From the NCBI RefSeq assembly GCF_001043955.1, contig NZ_LABZ01000083.1:1-37677 (forward strand): 37,677 nucleotides of DNA, in the 5' to 3' direction. Under the pieces are notes generated by a model that saw only the letters and a list, made by a program, of their open reading frames with translations, did not search any database and was not told the DNA's origin. Positions 16,617 through 24,436 of this stretch are shown here, one piece after another (position 1 is the stretch's first letter; each line of letters begins with the position of its first letter). Position numbers and translations under genes: made by a program. Source of the DNA: Methylobacterium tarhaniae (GTDB lineage: Bacteria; Pseudomonadota; Alphaproteobacteria; Rhizobiales; Beijerinckiaceae).

Positions 16617-17042
16617 ATGCGCATCACGATGGCTGCGCTGGGCATCATCGTCGTGGGGCTGGCCTCGCCGGCTGCCCTGGCCCAGTCGGGAGGATACGCT
16701 CCGGCGCCGAGCCTCCTGATCCACGGCAATTACTGCGGCCTGGGCAACCGGGCGCCGCTCCCGCCGGTCGATGCGCTCGATGCGGCCTGCGCACGCCACG
16801 ATGCCTGCACGCCTCCGGGCGGGTTGCCGTCCCGGCGCTGCAACTTGAGACTGTTCCGGGAGGCGGACCTGATCTCGCGCGATCCGCGTCAGCCCGACGA
16901 CGTGAGGAATGCGGCGGGGTTCGTCGCCTTCAGCGCCTCGACGCTGCCCTTCCATCCCGCGCCGTATCCCGCGGCGATCGAGGCTCCGATCTGGGCCGAT
17001 CCCTACATTGGCCGGCCCGTGCGGGCCGCCTACGCCTATTAG
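16617..17042 (+). CDS. Secreted phospholipase A2-like protein
   Basis: A 141-residue protein with a signal peptide (about residues 1-22, ending ALAQ); the ATG at 16617 follows CGGAG. The mature part has IHGNYCGLGN (Ca-binding-loop pattern YCGxG, residues 39-43), then PVDALDAACARHDAC with the His61-Asp62 pair. That is the PLA2 arrangement Y-C-G-x-G...D-x2-C-x2-H-D-x-C. Real PLA2 enzymes hydrolyse the sn-2 ester of phospholipids with Ca. The C-terminal third (after residue 75) is not diagnostic. Small PLA2-like proteins are common in Hyphomicrobiales but few are characterised, so activity is inferred. Confidence 0.7.
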   Translation: MRITMAALGIIVVGLASPAALAQSGGYAPAPSLLIHGNYCGLGNRAPLPPVDALDAACARHDACTPPGGLPSRRCNLRLFREADLISRDPRQPDDVRNAAGFVAFSASTLPFHPAPYPAAIEAPIWADPYIGRPVRAAYAY

Positions 17043-17351
17043 GATGGGGAGCGGCGCACCCGGCGGACCCTGCCGGGCGTGCCGACCTCGCGCCCCGAGG
17101 CGTCCGGGCAGGCCGGGAGGCCGCCGCCGTCGAAGCGGCCTCGGCTGTCCCGCCCGATCAAGCACGAACCGGCGCCCTTCGCGAGAGTCCCGATCGGAGC
17201 CCGCCGACCCGACCGACGACGCGGGAGCGAGGTCCGGTCGCGATCTCGCTCCGGTCGAGGCGGCGCCCGGGGATCGATCGCGCGACGGGCCGCGGTCCAC
17301 TTCGCCAAGAGTCTGCTTCGCCAAGAGTCCACTTCGCCAGGAGACAGCACC
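17043..17351. other. Leader region of the pta-ackA unit
   Basis: A 309-bp gap, GC-rich, no gene seen. It contains a dyad GGAGCGAG (17224-17231) / CTCGCTCC (17245-17252), and ends in the three-copy 16-bp tandem repeat. No FixK/FNR-like TTGA-N6-TCAA site was found, although related clusters may be oxygen-regulated. Confidence 0.4.
17300..17347 (+). repeat. Three-copy 16-bp tandem repeat containing the pta ribosome binding site
   Basis: Units CTTCGCCAAGAGTCTG, CTTCGCCAAGAGTCCA and CTTCGCCAGGAGACAG start at 17300, 17316 and 17332. The third, diverged copy supplies AGGAGA nine bases before the GTG start. The repeat therefore forms the immediate 5' UTR of pta, where copy-number change could affect translation. 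Confidence 0.8.
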
Positions 17352-18347
17352 GTGGCGCATGCGACGACGCGAGCGGCGCCGGTCCGCCGCCGGCACGAGA
17401 AATACGAGCGCCTGATCGCGGCGGCGCAGGCGCAAGCCCGCCTCAAGGTCGCGGTGGCGCACCCTTGCGACGAGGCCGCGCTCGGCGCGGCGCTGGAAGC
17501 CGCCGATCTCGGGCTGATCGAGCCGATCCTCGTCGGGCCGCGCGAGCGGATCCTCGCGGCCTCCGCCGCGCTCGCGGCGGGGAACCGGGCCGGGCCGGTC
17601 GGCGATCCGGCACGATGGCGCATCGTGGAGGCCGGGCACAGCCACGCCTCGGCCGCGGAGGCGGTGGCGCTCGTCAATGCCGGTGCGGCCGAGGCGGTCA
17701 TGAAGGGCAGCCTGCACACCGACGAGCTGATGGCCGCGGTGGTCCGGCGCGAGGGGGGTCTTCGGACCGCGCGCCGCCTGAGCCACTGCTTCGTGATGGA
17801 CGTGCCGAGCCACGACAGACCGCTCATCGTCACCGACGCGGCGATCAACATCGCGCCCTCCCTCGAGGAGAAGCGCGACATCGTCCAGAACGCCATCGAC
17901 CTCGCCCACGCCCTCGGGCTCGAGACCGTGCGGGTCGCGATCGTCTCGGCGATGGAGACCGTCAACCCGAAGGTCCCCTCGACGATCGACGCCGCCGCCC
18001 TGTGCAAGATGGCCGATCGCGGCCAGATCACCGGGGCGGTCCTCGACGGGCCGCTCGCCCTCGACAACGCGATCGATCTCGGCGCGGCGGCGATCAAGCG
18101 GATTCGCTCGGATGTCGCCGGGCGAGCCGACGTGCTGGTGGTGCCGGATCTCGAGGCCGGCAACATGCTGGCCAAGAGCCTGACCTTCCTGGCCGGGGCG
18201 GACGCCGCCGGAATCGTGCTCGGCGCCCGGGTGCCGATCATCCTGACGAGCCGGGCGGATTCGCAAGGGACCCGGCTCGCCTCCTGCGCGGTCGCCTCGC
18301 TCGTCGCCGCGGCGCGGCGGGCGGGCGCAGCCCTGCCGGAGGTCTAG
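17352..18347 (+). CDS. pta: Phosphate acetyl/butyryltransferase
   Basis: A 331-residue single-domain phosphotransacylase (PF01515, Ptb/short Pta group) with a GTG start at 17352. It exchanges CoA for phosphate on acetyl-CoA or short acyl-CoAs, giving acyl phosphate. Family landmarks: AVMKGSLHTDELM, the FVMD segment, RPLIVTDAAINIAPSLEEK, SAMETVNPKVPSTIDAA, KMADRGQITG and the VPDLEAGNMLAKSL / LTSRADS end. It lacks the MaoC or DRTGG domains found on longer versions. ackA starts 2 nt after the stop with its own GGAGG inside the pta end, so the two are translationally coupled. Whether the substrate is acetyl or a longer acyl group cannot be told. Confidence 0.88.
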   Translation: MAHATTRAAPVRRRHEKYERLIAAAQAQARLKVAVAHPCDEAALGAALEAADLGLIEPILVGPRERILAASAALAAGNRAGPVGDPARWRIVEAGHSHASAAEAVALVNAGAAEAVMKGSLHTDELMAAVVRREGGLRTARRLSHCFVMDVPSHDRPLIVTDAAINIAPSLEEKRDIVQNAIDLAHALGLETVRVAIVSAMETVNPKVPSTIDAAALCKMADRGQITGAVLDGPLALDNAIDLGAAAIKRIRSDVAGRADVLVVPDLEAGNMLAKSLTFLAGADAAGIVLGARVPIILTSRADSQGTRLASCAVASLVAAARRAGAALPEV

Positions 18348-18349
18348 CG

Positions 18350-19582
18350 ATGATCCCGGCCCATCTGGTCCTGAATGCGGGCTCCTCGAGCCTGAAGTTC
18401 CAGGTCTTCGAGGCGGACGGCCTCGACGCCGGAGACCGGCGGCCGGGGGCGACCGGCACACCGCACCGCCTCTACCGCGGCCGGGTCGAGGGGCTGGGCG
18501 GCACGCCGCGCTTCGTCGTGCGCGACGGCGACGGCGCGGTCGTGGCCGACGAGCGGCCCGACGGCCACGCCTTCGGTCACGAGGCGGCGCTCCTCCACGT
18601 CGCCGCGTGGCTGCGCGCCCATCGCGGCGGGCATCGCCTCGCCGCGGTCGGGCACCGGGTCGTGCATGGCGGCATCGCCTACGACGCACCTTTGCGCGTG
18701 GACGACGCGGTGATGCGGGAGCTGGAGCGGCTGGTGCCCCTGGCCCCCCTGCACCAGCCGCACAACCTGAAGCCGATCCGCGTCGTCCAGCGGCGGTTTC
18801 CCGAGTTGCCGCAGGTCGCCTGCTTCGACACCGCCTTCCATCGCGGCCAGCCCGAGGTGGCCCAGCTCTTCGCGCTGCCGGCCGAGGTCACCGCGCGCGG
18901 AGTGCGCCGCTACGGCTTCCACGGCCTGTCCTACGCCTCCATCGCCGCGGCCCTGCGCGAGCGCGCCCCCGCCCTCGCGCAGGGCCGCACGATCGTCGCC
19001 CATCTCGGCAGCGGCGCCAGCCTCTGCGCCCTTCACCGCGGGCGCAGCATCGCCACCACGATGGGCTTCTCCGCCCTCGACGGCCTGCCGATGGGCACGC
19101 GCTGCGGCAGCCTCGATCCGGGCGTGGTGTTCTTCCTGCTGCGGGAGATGCGCCTCGCGCCGGACGAGGCGGAGCGCATGCTCTACACCCGCTCCGGCCT
19201 TCTCGGCGTGTCGGGCCTCTCGAACGACATGCGCATCTTGCGCGCCCACGCCGCGACCGACAGCGGCGCGCGCGAGGCCATCGACCTCTTCGTGTACCGG
19301 ATCGGCCGCGAACTCGGCTCGCTCGTCGCGGCGCTCGGGGGCGTCGACGGGCTCGTCTTCACCGGGGGCATCGGCGAGAACGACGCCGCGACCCGGGCCG
19401 AGGTGCTGCGGGGCGCCGCCTGGGCCGGTTTCCGGCTCGACGAGGCGGGAAACGACGCGGGCGGCCCGCTCCTCACGCGCGGCCCCGGCCCGCAGGCCTT
19501 CGTCATCCCCACCGACGAGGAAGCGATGATCGCGCACGGGATGCGCGCGGTGCTCGCGCCGGCATCCGGGCCGGCGCCGTGA
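18350..19582 (+). CDS. ackA: Acetate (acyl) kinase
   Basis: A 410-residue ASKHA-fold kinase converting acetyl phosphate plus ADP to acetate plus ATP, or the reverse. The ATG at 18350 lies 2 nt after pta. Conserved motifs are complete: LNAGSSSLKFQ at the N-terminus, VGHRVVHGG, VPLAPLHQPHNLKPI, CFDTAFH, RYGFHGLSY, AHLGSGASLCA, TTMGFSALDGLPMGTRCGSL, VSGLSNDMR and FTGGIGEND. PLHQPHN replaces the PLHNP of enterobacterial AckA. Coupled to pta, it provides substrate-level ATP formation from acyl-CoA. A 264-nt gap separates it from the DUF3141 gene. Confidence 0.93.
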   Translation: MIPAHLVLNAGSSSLKFQVFEADGLDAGDRRPGATGTPHRLYRGRVEGLGGTPRFVVRDGDGAVVADERPDGHAFGHEAALLHVAAWLRAHRGGHRLAAVGHRVVHGGIAYDAPLRVDDAVMRELERLVPLAPLHQPHNLKPIRVVQRRFPELPQVACFDTAFHRGQPEVAQLFALPAEVTARGVRRYGFHGLSYASIAAALRERAPALAQGRTIVAHLGSGASLCALHRGRSIATTMGFSALDGLPMGTRCGSLDPGVVFFLLREMRLAPDEAERMLYTRSGLLGVSGLSNDMRILRAHAATDSGAREAIDLFVYRIGRELGSLVAALGGVDGLVFTGGIGENDAATRAEVLRGAAWAGFRLDEAGNDAGGPLLTRGPGPQAFVIPTDEEAMIAHGMRAVLAPASGPAP

Positions 19583-19846
19583 GGAACGGGCCCTCGCGAA
19601 CGGAGACCCGCGATGCAGCGAGGAACTCCCGATGATGCGCCTCTCCGACCTGACGGGTACCGACGAGGGACGGGCCATCGACGATGCCGGGCCGGCCTGT
19701 TCCTCACCTGGGAGGAGACGCGCCACCGAGCGCCGCGGGAGCTGAGCGGAGTCGCATGGCGCAACTCCGCTCGGCTCCCTGTTTTCGCATCGTTCCTGTC
19801 GCCGACCCGGCGGCCGCTTCGGCGAATGATGCTGAGGGAGACGACC

Positions 19847-22153
19847 ATGGCCGAGACCCGCACGACCCGCCCCCAAGCGGCCGAGGCGCCGCCCTCCCCC
19901 TTCGCGCTCCAGGCCCGCCTGGCCGAGATCTACCGCCAGCGCTGCGCCGCGGCCGTCCAGGGCTGCCTCGACGCGACGCTCGCGGCCCAGGAGGCCTGGG
20001 CGGCGGCGCTCAAGCCCGTCACGCCGGCGGAAGCCCTCGGTGACGCGGCGACCTACTGGGCCGACTTCGCCCAGCGCTCGCTCCTGTTCTGGGACACGAT
20101 GCGCCGGCGCGGCAACGACTGGCTGGCGCACGAGGCGGCCGGCAAGCCGCCCCTCCTCGCCTTCGCGTGGGAGATCGTCGCCGACGCGCGCGGCTTCGCG
20201 CGGCCGGCGAATTACGCGCTGGCGCGCATCCTGCCCCCGGACGGCGTCGCGATCGATGCCGACAAGCGCCCTTACGTCATCATCGATCCGCGGGCCGGGC
20301 ACGGCCCGGGCATCGGCGGCTTCAAGCCCGACTCCGAGGTCGGCGTGGCGCTGCAGGCCGGCCACCCAGTCTACGTGGTGATCTTCTTCCCCGAGCCCGT
20401 CCCGGGCCAGACGCTCGCCGACGTGGCCCAGGCCGAGGCCGCCTTCCTGCGCCTCGTGAGCGAGCGGCACCCGACCCGCGGCCGGCCGGTCGTCGTCGGC
20501 AACTGCCAGGGCGGCTGGGCCGCCATGCTGGTCGGCGCCCTCGATCCCGAGCATGCCGGCCCGCTGGTGATCAACGGCGCGCCGATGTCGTACTGGGCCG
20601 GCAACGACGCCGAGAACCCGATGCGCTATGCCGGCGGGCTCCTCGGCGGCTCCTGGCCGGCGCTCCTCGCCAGCGACCTCGGCGGCGGCGTCTTCGACGG
20701 CGCCCACCTCGTCGAGAACTTCGAATACCTCAACCCGGCCAACACCCATTTCGGCAAGGCCTACACGCTGTTCTCGAAGATCGACACCGAGCCGGCCCGC
20801 TTCCTCGACTTCGAGCGCTGGTGGGGCGGCTACTACCTGATGAACCGCGAGGAGATCCGGTGGATCGTCGACAACCTGTTCGTCGGCAACCGGCTCGCCG
20901 CCGGCCGCGCCGAGTGGGAAGACGGCAGGATCTTCGACCTGCGGGCGATCCGCTCGCCGATCATCCTGTTCGCCTCGCTCGGCGACAACATCACGCCGCC
21001 GCAGCAGGCCTTCAACTGGGTGGCCGACCTCTATCCCACCACCGCCGATCTCAAGGCCAACGGGCAGGTCATCGTCGGCCTGATGCACGAGAGCGTCGGC
21101 CATCTCGGCATCTTCGTCTCCGGCAGCGTGGCGCGGCGCGAGCATGCCCAGATCGTCGACCTCCTCGACTATATCGAGCACCTGCCGCCCGGCCTCTACG
21201 GCATGAAGGTCGAGGAGACGGGACAAGGGATCGGAGCCGGGGCCGGGCCGCGCTACGACGTGGTGCTGCGCGAGCTGGAGGTCGAGGACCTGCAGCGGCT
21301 GCAGAAATACGCCCGCAAGGACGAGGTGCCGTTCGAGGCGGTGAGGCAGGTCTCGGAGCTGAACGCCGCGGCCTACGAGGCCTTCGTGCATCCGGTCGTG
21401 AGCGCGTGGGTGCCGCGCGAGGCCGGGGCGGCCCTGCGGGCCCTCCACCCGCTGCGGGCCCGGCGCTGGGCCCTGTCCGACCTCAACCCGGCGCTCGCCT
21501 CCGTCGCTCCTTTCGCCGACCTCGCGCGGGCCCATCGCGTCCATCGCGACGAGGCCGGGTTCTGGGCGGCAACCGAGCGCAGGAGCGCTGCCGGGATCAC
21601 GGCGGCCTGGGACTTCTACCGGCAGATGCGGGATGCCGCGGCCGAGAACCTGTTCTACGCCACCTACGCGACCTTGAGCAACGTCCTGCCCCGCCCCGAG
21701 GAGGCGGCCGCCGCGACCGGAGGGGCGCCGGACCTGCTGCGCGATGCCATGAGCCGCCTCGCCGAGGGTGGCTTCACCGACGCCGCGGTCCGGGCCTGCC
21801 TGCTGGTGGCCCGCCTCGGCCGCAGGGAGCGGCGGCTGTCGACGTTCAAGCGCATCCGTGAGCTCGCCGGCCGCGACATCGGCCTGCTCGACCGGACGGC
21901 GAGCGAGGCGGCCCGCATCGTCCGCCAGCAGGCGGCCATCGTCGAGCACGCGCCCGACGAGGCGATGGCATCCCTGCCGGACCTGGTGCGCACGGCCGGG
22001 GAGCGCCGCCGCCTCCTCGACATCCTCGACCGCCTAGGGGGCCAGCTCGCCCTGGGACCGGAGCAGCGCGCGCTGCTCGGGCGGTTCAGCGACCTGCTCG
22101 CGCCCGCGCCCGCCCCCGTCCCGGCCGGCGAGCACAGGCGCAAGGCCGGCTGA
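19847..22153 (+). CDS. DUF3141 protein, PHA-synthase-like alpha/beta hydrolase
   Basis: A 768-residue protein starting at ATG 19847 after GAGGGAG; the frame is open for 78 more codons upstream without a credible start. The first 130 residues are helical and phasin/PhaC-N-like. Residues 140-430 form an alpha/beta hydrolase whose nucleophile elbow is GNCQGG with Cys220, as in PHA synthases (G-x-C-x-G), instead of Ser. Asp380 (SLGDNITPP) and His419 (ESVGHLGIF) complete a Cys-Asp-His triad. The C-terminal 300 residues are mostly helical and specific to DUF3141. Location between ackA and fabI points to acyl-CoA or polyhydroxyalkanoate metabolism. The reaction itself has not, to my knowledge, been established. 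Confidence 0.85.
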   Translation: MAETRTTRPQAAEAPPSPFALQARLAEIYRQRCAAAVQGCLDATLAAQEAWAAALKPVTPAEALGDAATYWADFAQRSLLFWDTMRRRGNDWLAHEAAGKPPLLAFAWEIVADARGFARPANYALARILPPDGVAIDADKRPYVIIDPRAGHGPGIGGFKPDSEVGVALQAGHPVYVVIFFPEPVPGQTLADVAQAEAAFLRLVSERHPTRGRPVVVGNCQGGWAAMLVGALDPEHAGPLVINGAPMSYWAGNDAENPMRYAGGLLGGSWPALLASDLGGGVFDGAHLVENFEYLNPANTHFGKAYTLFSKIDTEPARFLDFERWWGGYYLMNREEIRWIVDNLFVGNRLAAGRAEWEDGRIFDLRAIRSPIILFASLGDNITPPQQAFNWVADLYPTTADLKANGQVIVGLMHESVGHLGIFVSGSVARREHAQIVDLLDYIEHLPPGLYGMKVEETGQGIGAGAGPRYDVVLRELEVEDLQRLQKYARKDEVPFEAVRQVSELNAAAYEAFVHPVVSAWVPREAGAALRALHPLRARRWALSDLNPALASVAPFADLARAHRVHRDEAGFWAATERRSAAGITAAWDFYRQMRDAAAENLFYATYATLSNVLPRPEEAAAATGGAPDLLRDAMSRLAEGGFTDAAVRACLLVARLGRRERRLSTFKRIRELAGRDIGLLDRTASEAARIVRQQAAIVEHAPDEAMASLPDLVRTAGERRRLLDILDRLGGQLALGPEQRALLGRFSDLLAPAPAPVPAGEHRRKAG

Positions 22154-22187
22154 AGCCCGGAAGATCCGAGACAGGGAGGTCAGGACC

Positions 22188-22970
22188 ATGACGCAGATCC
22201 CCGACGGCAACGCCCTCGCCGGCAAGCACGCTCTGGTGCTCGGCGTCGCCAACGAGCACTCGATCGCCTATGGCTGCGCCCGGGTCTTCCGGCGGCTCGG
22301 GGCGCAGATCGCCCTGACCTACCTCAACGAGAAGGCGAAGCCCTTCGTCGAGCCCCTGGCCCGCGAGCTCGACGCGCCGATCCTCGCGCCCTGCGACGTG
22401 CAGCGGGCGGGCGACCTCGAGGCGGTGTTCGAGCGGATCGCCGAGACCTGGGGGCGCCTCGACATCGCCCTTCACTCGATCGCCTTCGCGCCGCGGGCCG
22501 ACCTGCAGGGCCGGCTCGTCGACAGCTCCGCCGAAGGGTTCGGGGTGGCGATGGACGTCTCCTGCCACTCCTTCATCCGCATGGCGAGGCTCGCCGCGCC
22601 GCTGATGACCGGGGGCGGCACGCTCCTGACCATGAGCTATCACGGCGCCGCCAAGGTCGTGCCGAACTACAACCTGATGGGGCCGGTCAAGGCGGCGCTG
22701 GAGAGCGCGGTGCGCTACCTCGCCTTCGAGCTCGGCGACCGCGACATCCGCGTCCACGCGGTGTCGCCCGGCCCCCTCGAGACCCGCGCCGCCTCGGGCC
22801 TCAAGGACTTCGACCTGCTGCTCAACGAGGCGGTCGCGCGGGCGCCGATCGGCGCGCTCGTCGACATCGACGACGTCGGCCTCACCGCCGCCTTCCTGAC
22901 CACGCCCTACGCCGCCCGGCTCACCGGCACGACGCTCTACGTCGATGGCGGCCTGAGCATCATGGCGTGA
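22188..22970 (+). CDS. fabI: Enoyl-[acyl-carrier-protein] reductase (NADH)
   Basis: A 260-residue FabI-type SDR, starting at ATG 22188 behind GGGAGG. The N-terminal nucleotide site VLGVANEHSIAYGCA matches the G-x5-S-x-A form of FabI. The catalytic pair is in MSYHGAAKVVPNYNLMGPVK, where the Tyr of NYN and the Lys of PVK are seven residues apart (Y-x6-K), and the first Tyr of MSY is also conserved. LALxSIAFAPR and the C-terminal TLYVDGGLSIMA fit. It reduces trans-2-enoyl-ACP in fatty-acid synthesis. Given its place behind pta-ackA-DUF3141 it may be a second, condition-specific paralogue rather than the housekeeping enzyme. Confidence 0.9.
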   Translation: MTQIPDGNALAGKHALVLGVANEHSIAYGCARVFRRLGAQIALTYLNEKAKPFVEPLARELDAPILAPCDVQRAGDLEAVFERIAETWGRLDIALHSIAFAPRADLQGRLVDSSAEGFGVAMDVSCHSFIRMARLAAPLMTGGGTLLTMSYHGAAKVVPNYNLMGPVKAALESAVRYLAFELGDRDIRVHAVSPGPLETRAASGLKDFDLLLNEAVARAPIGALVDIDDVGLTAAFLTTPYAARLTGTTLYVDGGLSIMA

Positions 22971-22993
22971 GGGGAACGTCATAGGAGAATGTC

Positions 22994-23395
22994 ATGGCCC
23001 TCCTGTTCGCCGAACTCGTCGCGCCCGAGCGCCTGATGTACTCGGGCGAGGTCCGCTCCGTGCTGCTGCCGGCCGCCGAGGGCGACATGACGGTGCTGCC
23101 CGGCCACGTCCCGCTCGTCACCGCCCTGCTCGCCGGGATCGTCTTCGCCACCGACGCCGCCGGGACCGGGCGCCGGGCCTTCATCAGCGGCGGCCTCGCC
23201 GAGGTGACGGGGGAGCGGGTCACGATCCTGGCCGAGCGGGTGACGCCGATGGAGGAGCTGAGCGGCGAGGGGCTCGACCAGGAGATCGCCGAGCTGCGCC
23301 TGGAGCAGGACAGCACGGGCGACTACGAGCGCCGCGCCCGCTGCGACGCGGCGATCCGGCGCCTGGAGGAGATCAAGGCGAGCCTGGGTTTGTGA
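22994..23395 (+). CDS. atpC: Orphan F-type ATP synthase epsilon subunit
   Basis: A 133-residue protein 23 nt after fabI, with AGGAG before the ATG at 22994. The N-terminal beta-sandwich is recognisable: FAELVAPERLMYSGEV, VLLPAAEGDMTVLPGHVPLV, and GGLAEVTGERVTILAE. The C-terminal helical part (IAELRLEQDSTGDYERRARC...RLEEIKASLGL) is present, so it has the two-domain form that can inhibit ATP hydrolysis. No other ATP synthase subunit gene is near, which is unusual since epsilon is normally the last gene of the atp operon. It may be a specialised inhibitor expressed with this acyl-phosphate cluster; that is inference. Confidence 0.85.
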   Translation: MALLFAELVAPERLMYSGEVRSVLLPAAEGDMTVLPGHVPLVTALLAGIVFATDAAGTGRRAFISGGLAEVTGERVTILAERVTPMEELSGEGLDQEIAELRLEQDSTGDYERRARCDAAIRRLEEIKASLGL

Positions 23396-23467
23396 GGCGG
23401 AGCCGGGGCCTCTTCCGTCCGCAGGCCCGTCCGGGGAAGCTTCCGACACAAGAAATGGCACGGGAAA

Positions 23468-23497
23468 TCTCCTCCCCCCGCGGGCGGGGAGAGGAGA
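23468..23497. terminator. Bidirectional hairpin between convergent atpC and ppk2
   Basis: TCTCCTCCCCCC and GGGGAGAGGAGA face each other around a GCGGGC centre, between two genes that converge. The element TCTCCTCCCC...GGGAGAGGAG is also a frequent alphaproteobacterial intergenic repeat. Position favours a role as terminator for both strands. Confidence 0.5.
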
Positions 23498-23566
23498 GAA
23501 ACTCGCACCTTCTTTCCCCGGACAGCCCTGCGCCGTCTGAAGGCAACGGCCCGGCACGACCCGCCG

Positions 23567-24409
23567 TCAATACAGCTCCGGCACGAAGCGCCGGTTGCGC
23601 AACGTGTCGTCGTAGGCGTCCTTCTTGCTGCGCTTGGGCAGCTCGACCGGCTCGGCCTCGCGCTCCTCGTAGGGGATCAGGTGGAGGAGGTGCGCGATGC
23701 AGTTCAGGCGCGCCCGCCGCTTGTCGTCGGAGCGCACGACGTGCCACGGCAGGTCCTCGGTATCGGTCGCCGCCAGCATCGCGTCGCGGGCGCGCGAGTA
23801 CTCGTACCAGCGCCGATACGACTCGACGTCCATCGGGCTGAGCTTCCACTGCCGCAGGGGATCGTGGATGCGGGCCTCGAAGCGGCGGCGCTGCTCGTGC
23901 CGGCCGACCTCGAGCCAGAACTTGACCAGCCGGATGCCGCTGCCGGTGATCACCCGCTCGAAGGACGGGCACAGGGTAAAGAAGCGCTGCCGCTCGGCCT
24001 CGCTGCAGAAGCCCATCACGGTTTCCACGCCGGCGCGGTTGTACCAGGAGCGGTCGAAGATCACGACCTCGCCGGCGGCCGGGAAATGGGCGAGGTAGCG
24101 CTGCAGGTAGAGCTGGGTCTTCTCCCGGTCCGAGGGCGCCGGGAGCGCCACGACCCGGAACACCCGCGGGCTGAGCCGCTCGGTGATCGCCTTGATGGTG
24201 CCGCCCTTGCCGGCGGCGTCGCGGCCCTCGAACAGGACGATGATCCGCGCGCCGGTCTCCCGCACCCAGGTCTGGAGGTAGCTCAGCTGCACCTGGAGCT
24301 TGTGCAGCTCGCGCTCATAGGCCTTGCGCTTGAGCCGTCCGCCTCCCGCGACCGGCTCGGACGCCTCGTCGCGGGCGTCCGACAGCAGCCCCTGGTCGGT
24401 CTCGTCCAT
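23567..24409 (-). CDS. ppk2: Polyphosphate kinase 2
   Basis: A 280-residue PPK2, which moves phosphate between polyphosphate and nucleoside (di)phosphates in the cytoplasm. The ATG at 24409 follows GGGAGGG. Walker A FEGRDAAGKGGT (residues 60-71) and Walker B VVIFDRSWYNRAGVE (D119-R120) are intact, followed by the lid region (around RSDDKRRARLN) and the usual WKLSPMDVESYRRWYEYSRARD. Single-domain size and the WKLSPMD...W pattern fit class I (ADP/GDP phosphorylation). It begins 27 nt after the RND pump gene, so it may be read with it, and converges on the pta-ackA-fabI-atpC genes. Confidence 0.92.
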   Translation of the reverse strand: MDETDQGLLSDARDEASEPVAGGGRLKRKAYERELHKLQVQLSYLQTWVRETGARIIVLFEGRDAAGKGGTIKAITERLSPRVFRVVALPAPSDREKTQLYLQRYLAHFPAAGEVVIFDRSWYNRAGVETVMGFCSEAERQRFFTLCPSFERVITGSGIRLVKFWLEVGRHEQRRRFEARIHDPLRQWKLSPMDVESYRRWYEYSRARDAMLAATDTEDLPWHVVRSDDKRRARLNCIAHLLHLIPYEEREAEPVELPKRSKKDAYDDTLRNRRFVPELY

Positions 24410-24436
24410 GGCGGTTCCCTCCCTACCCCGCCTCCC

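Noticed and set aside
17043..17351. FixK/FNR box (TTGA-N6-TCAA) in front of pta
   Set aside because: The only TCAA nearby (GATCAAGC) has no TTGA partner at the required spacing.
18344..21949. 1201-codon - strand frame opposite ackA and DUF3141
   Set aside because: Shadow; ackA and DUF3141 motifs on + are unambiguous.
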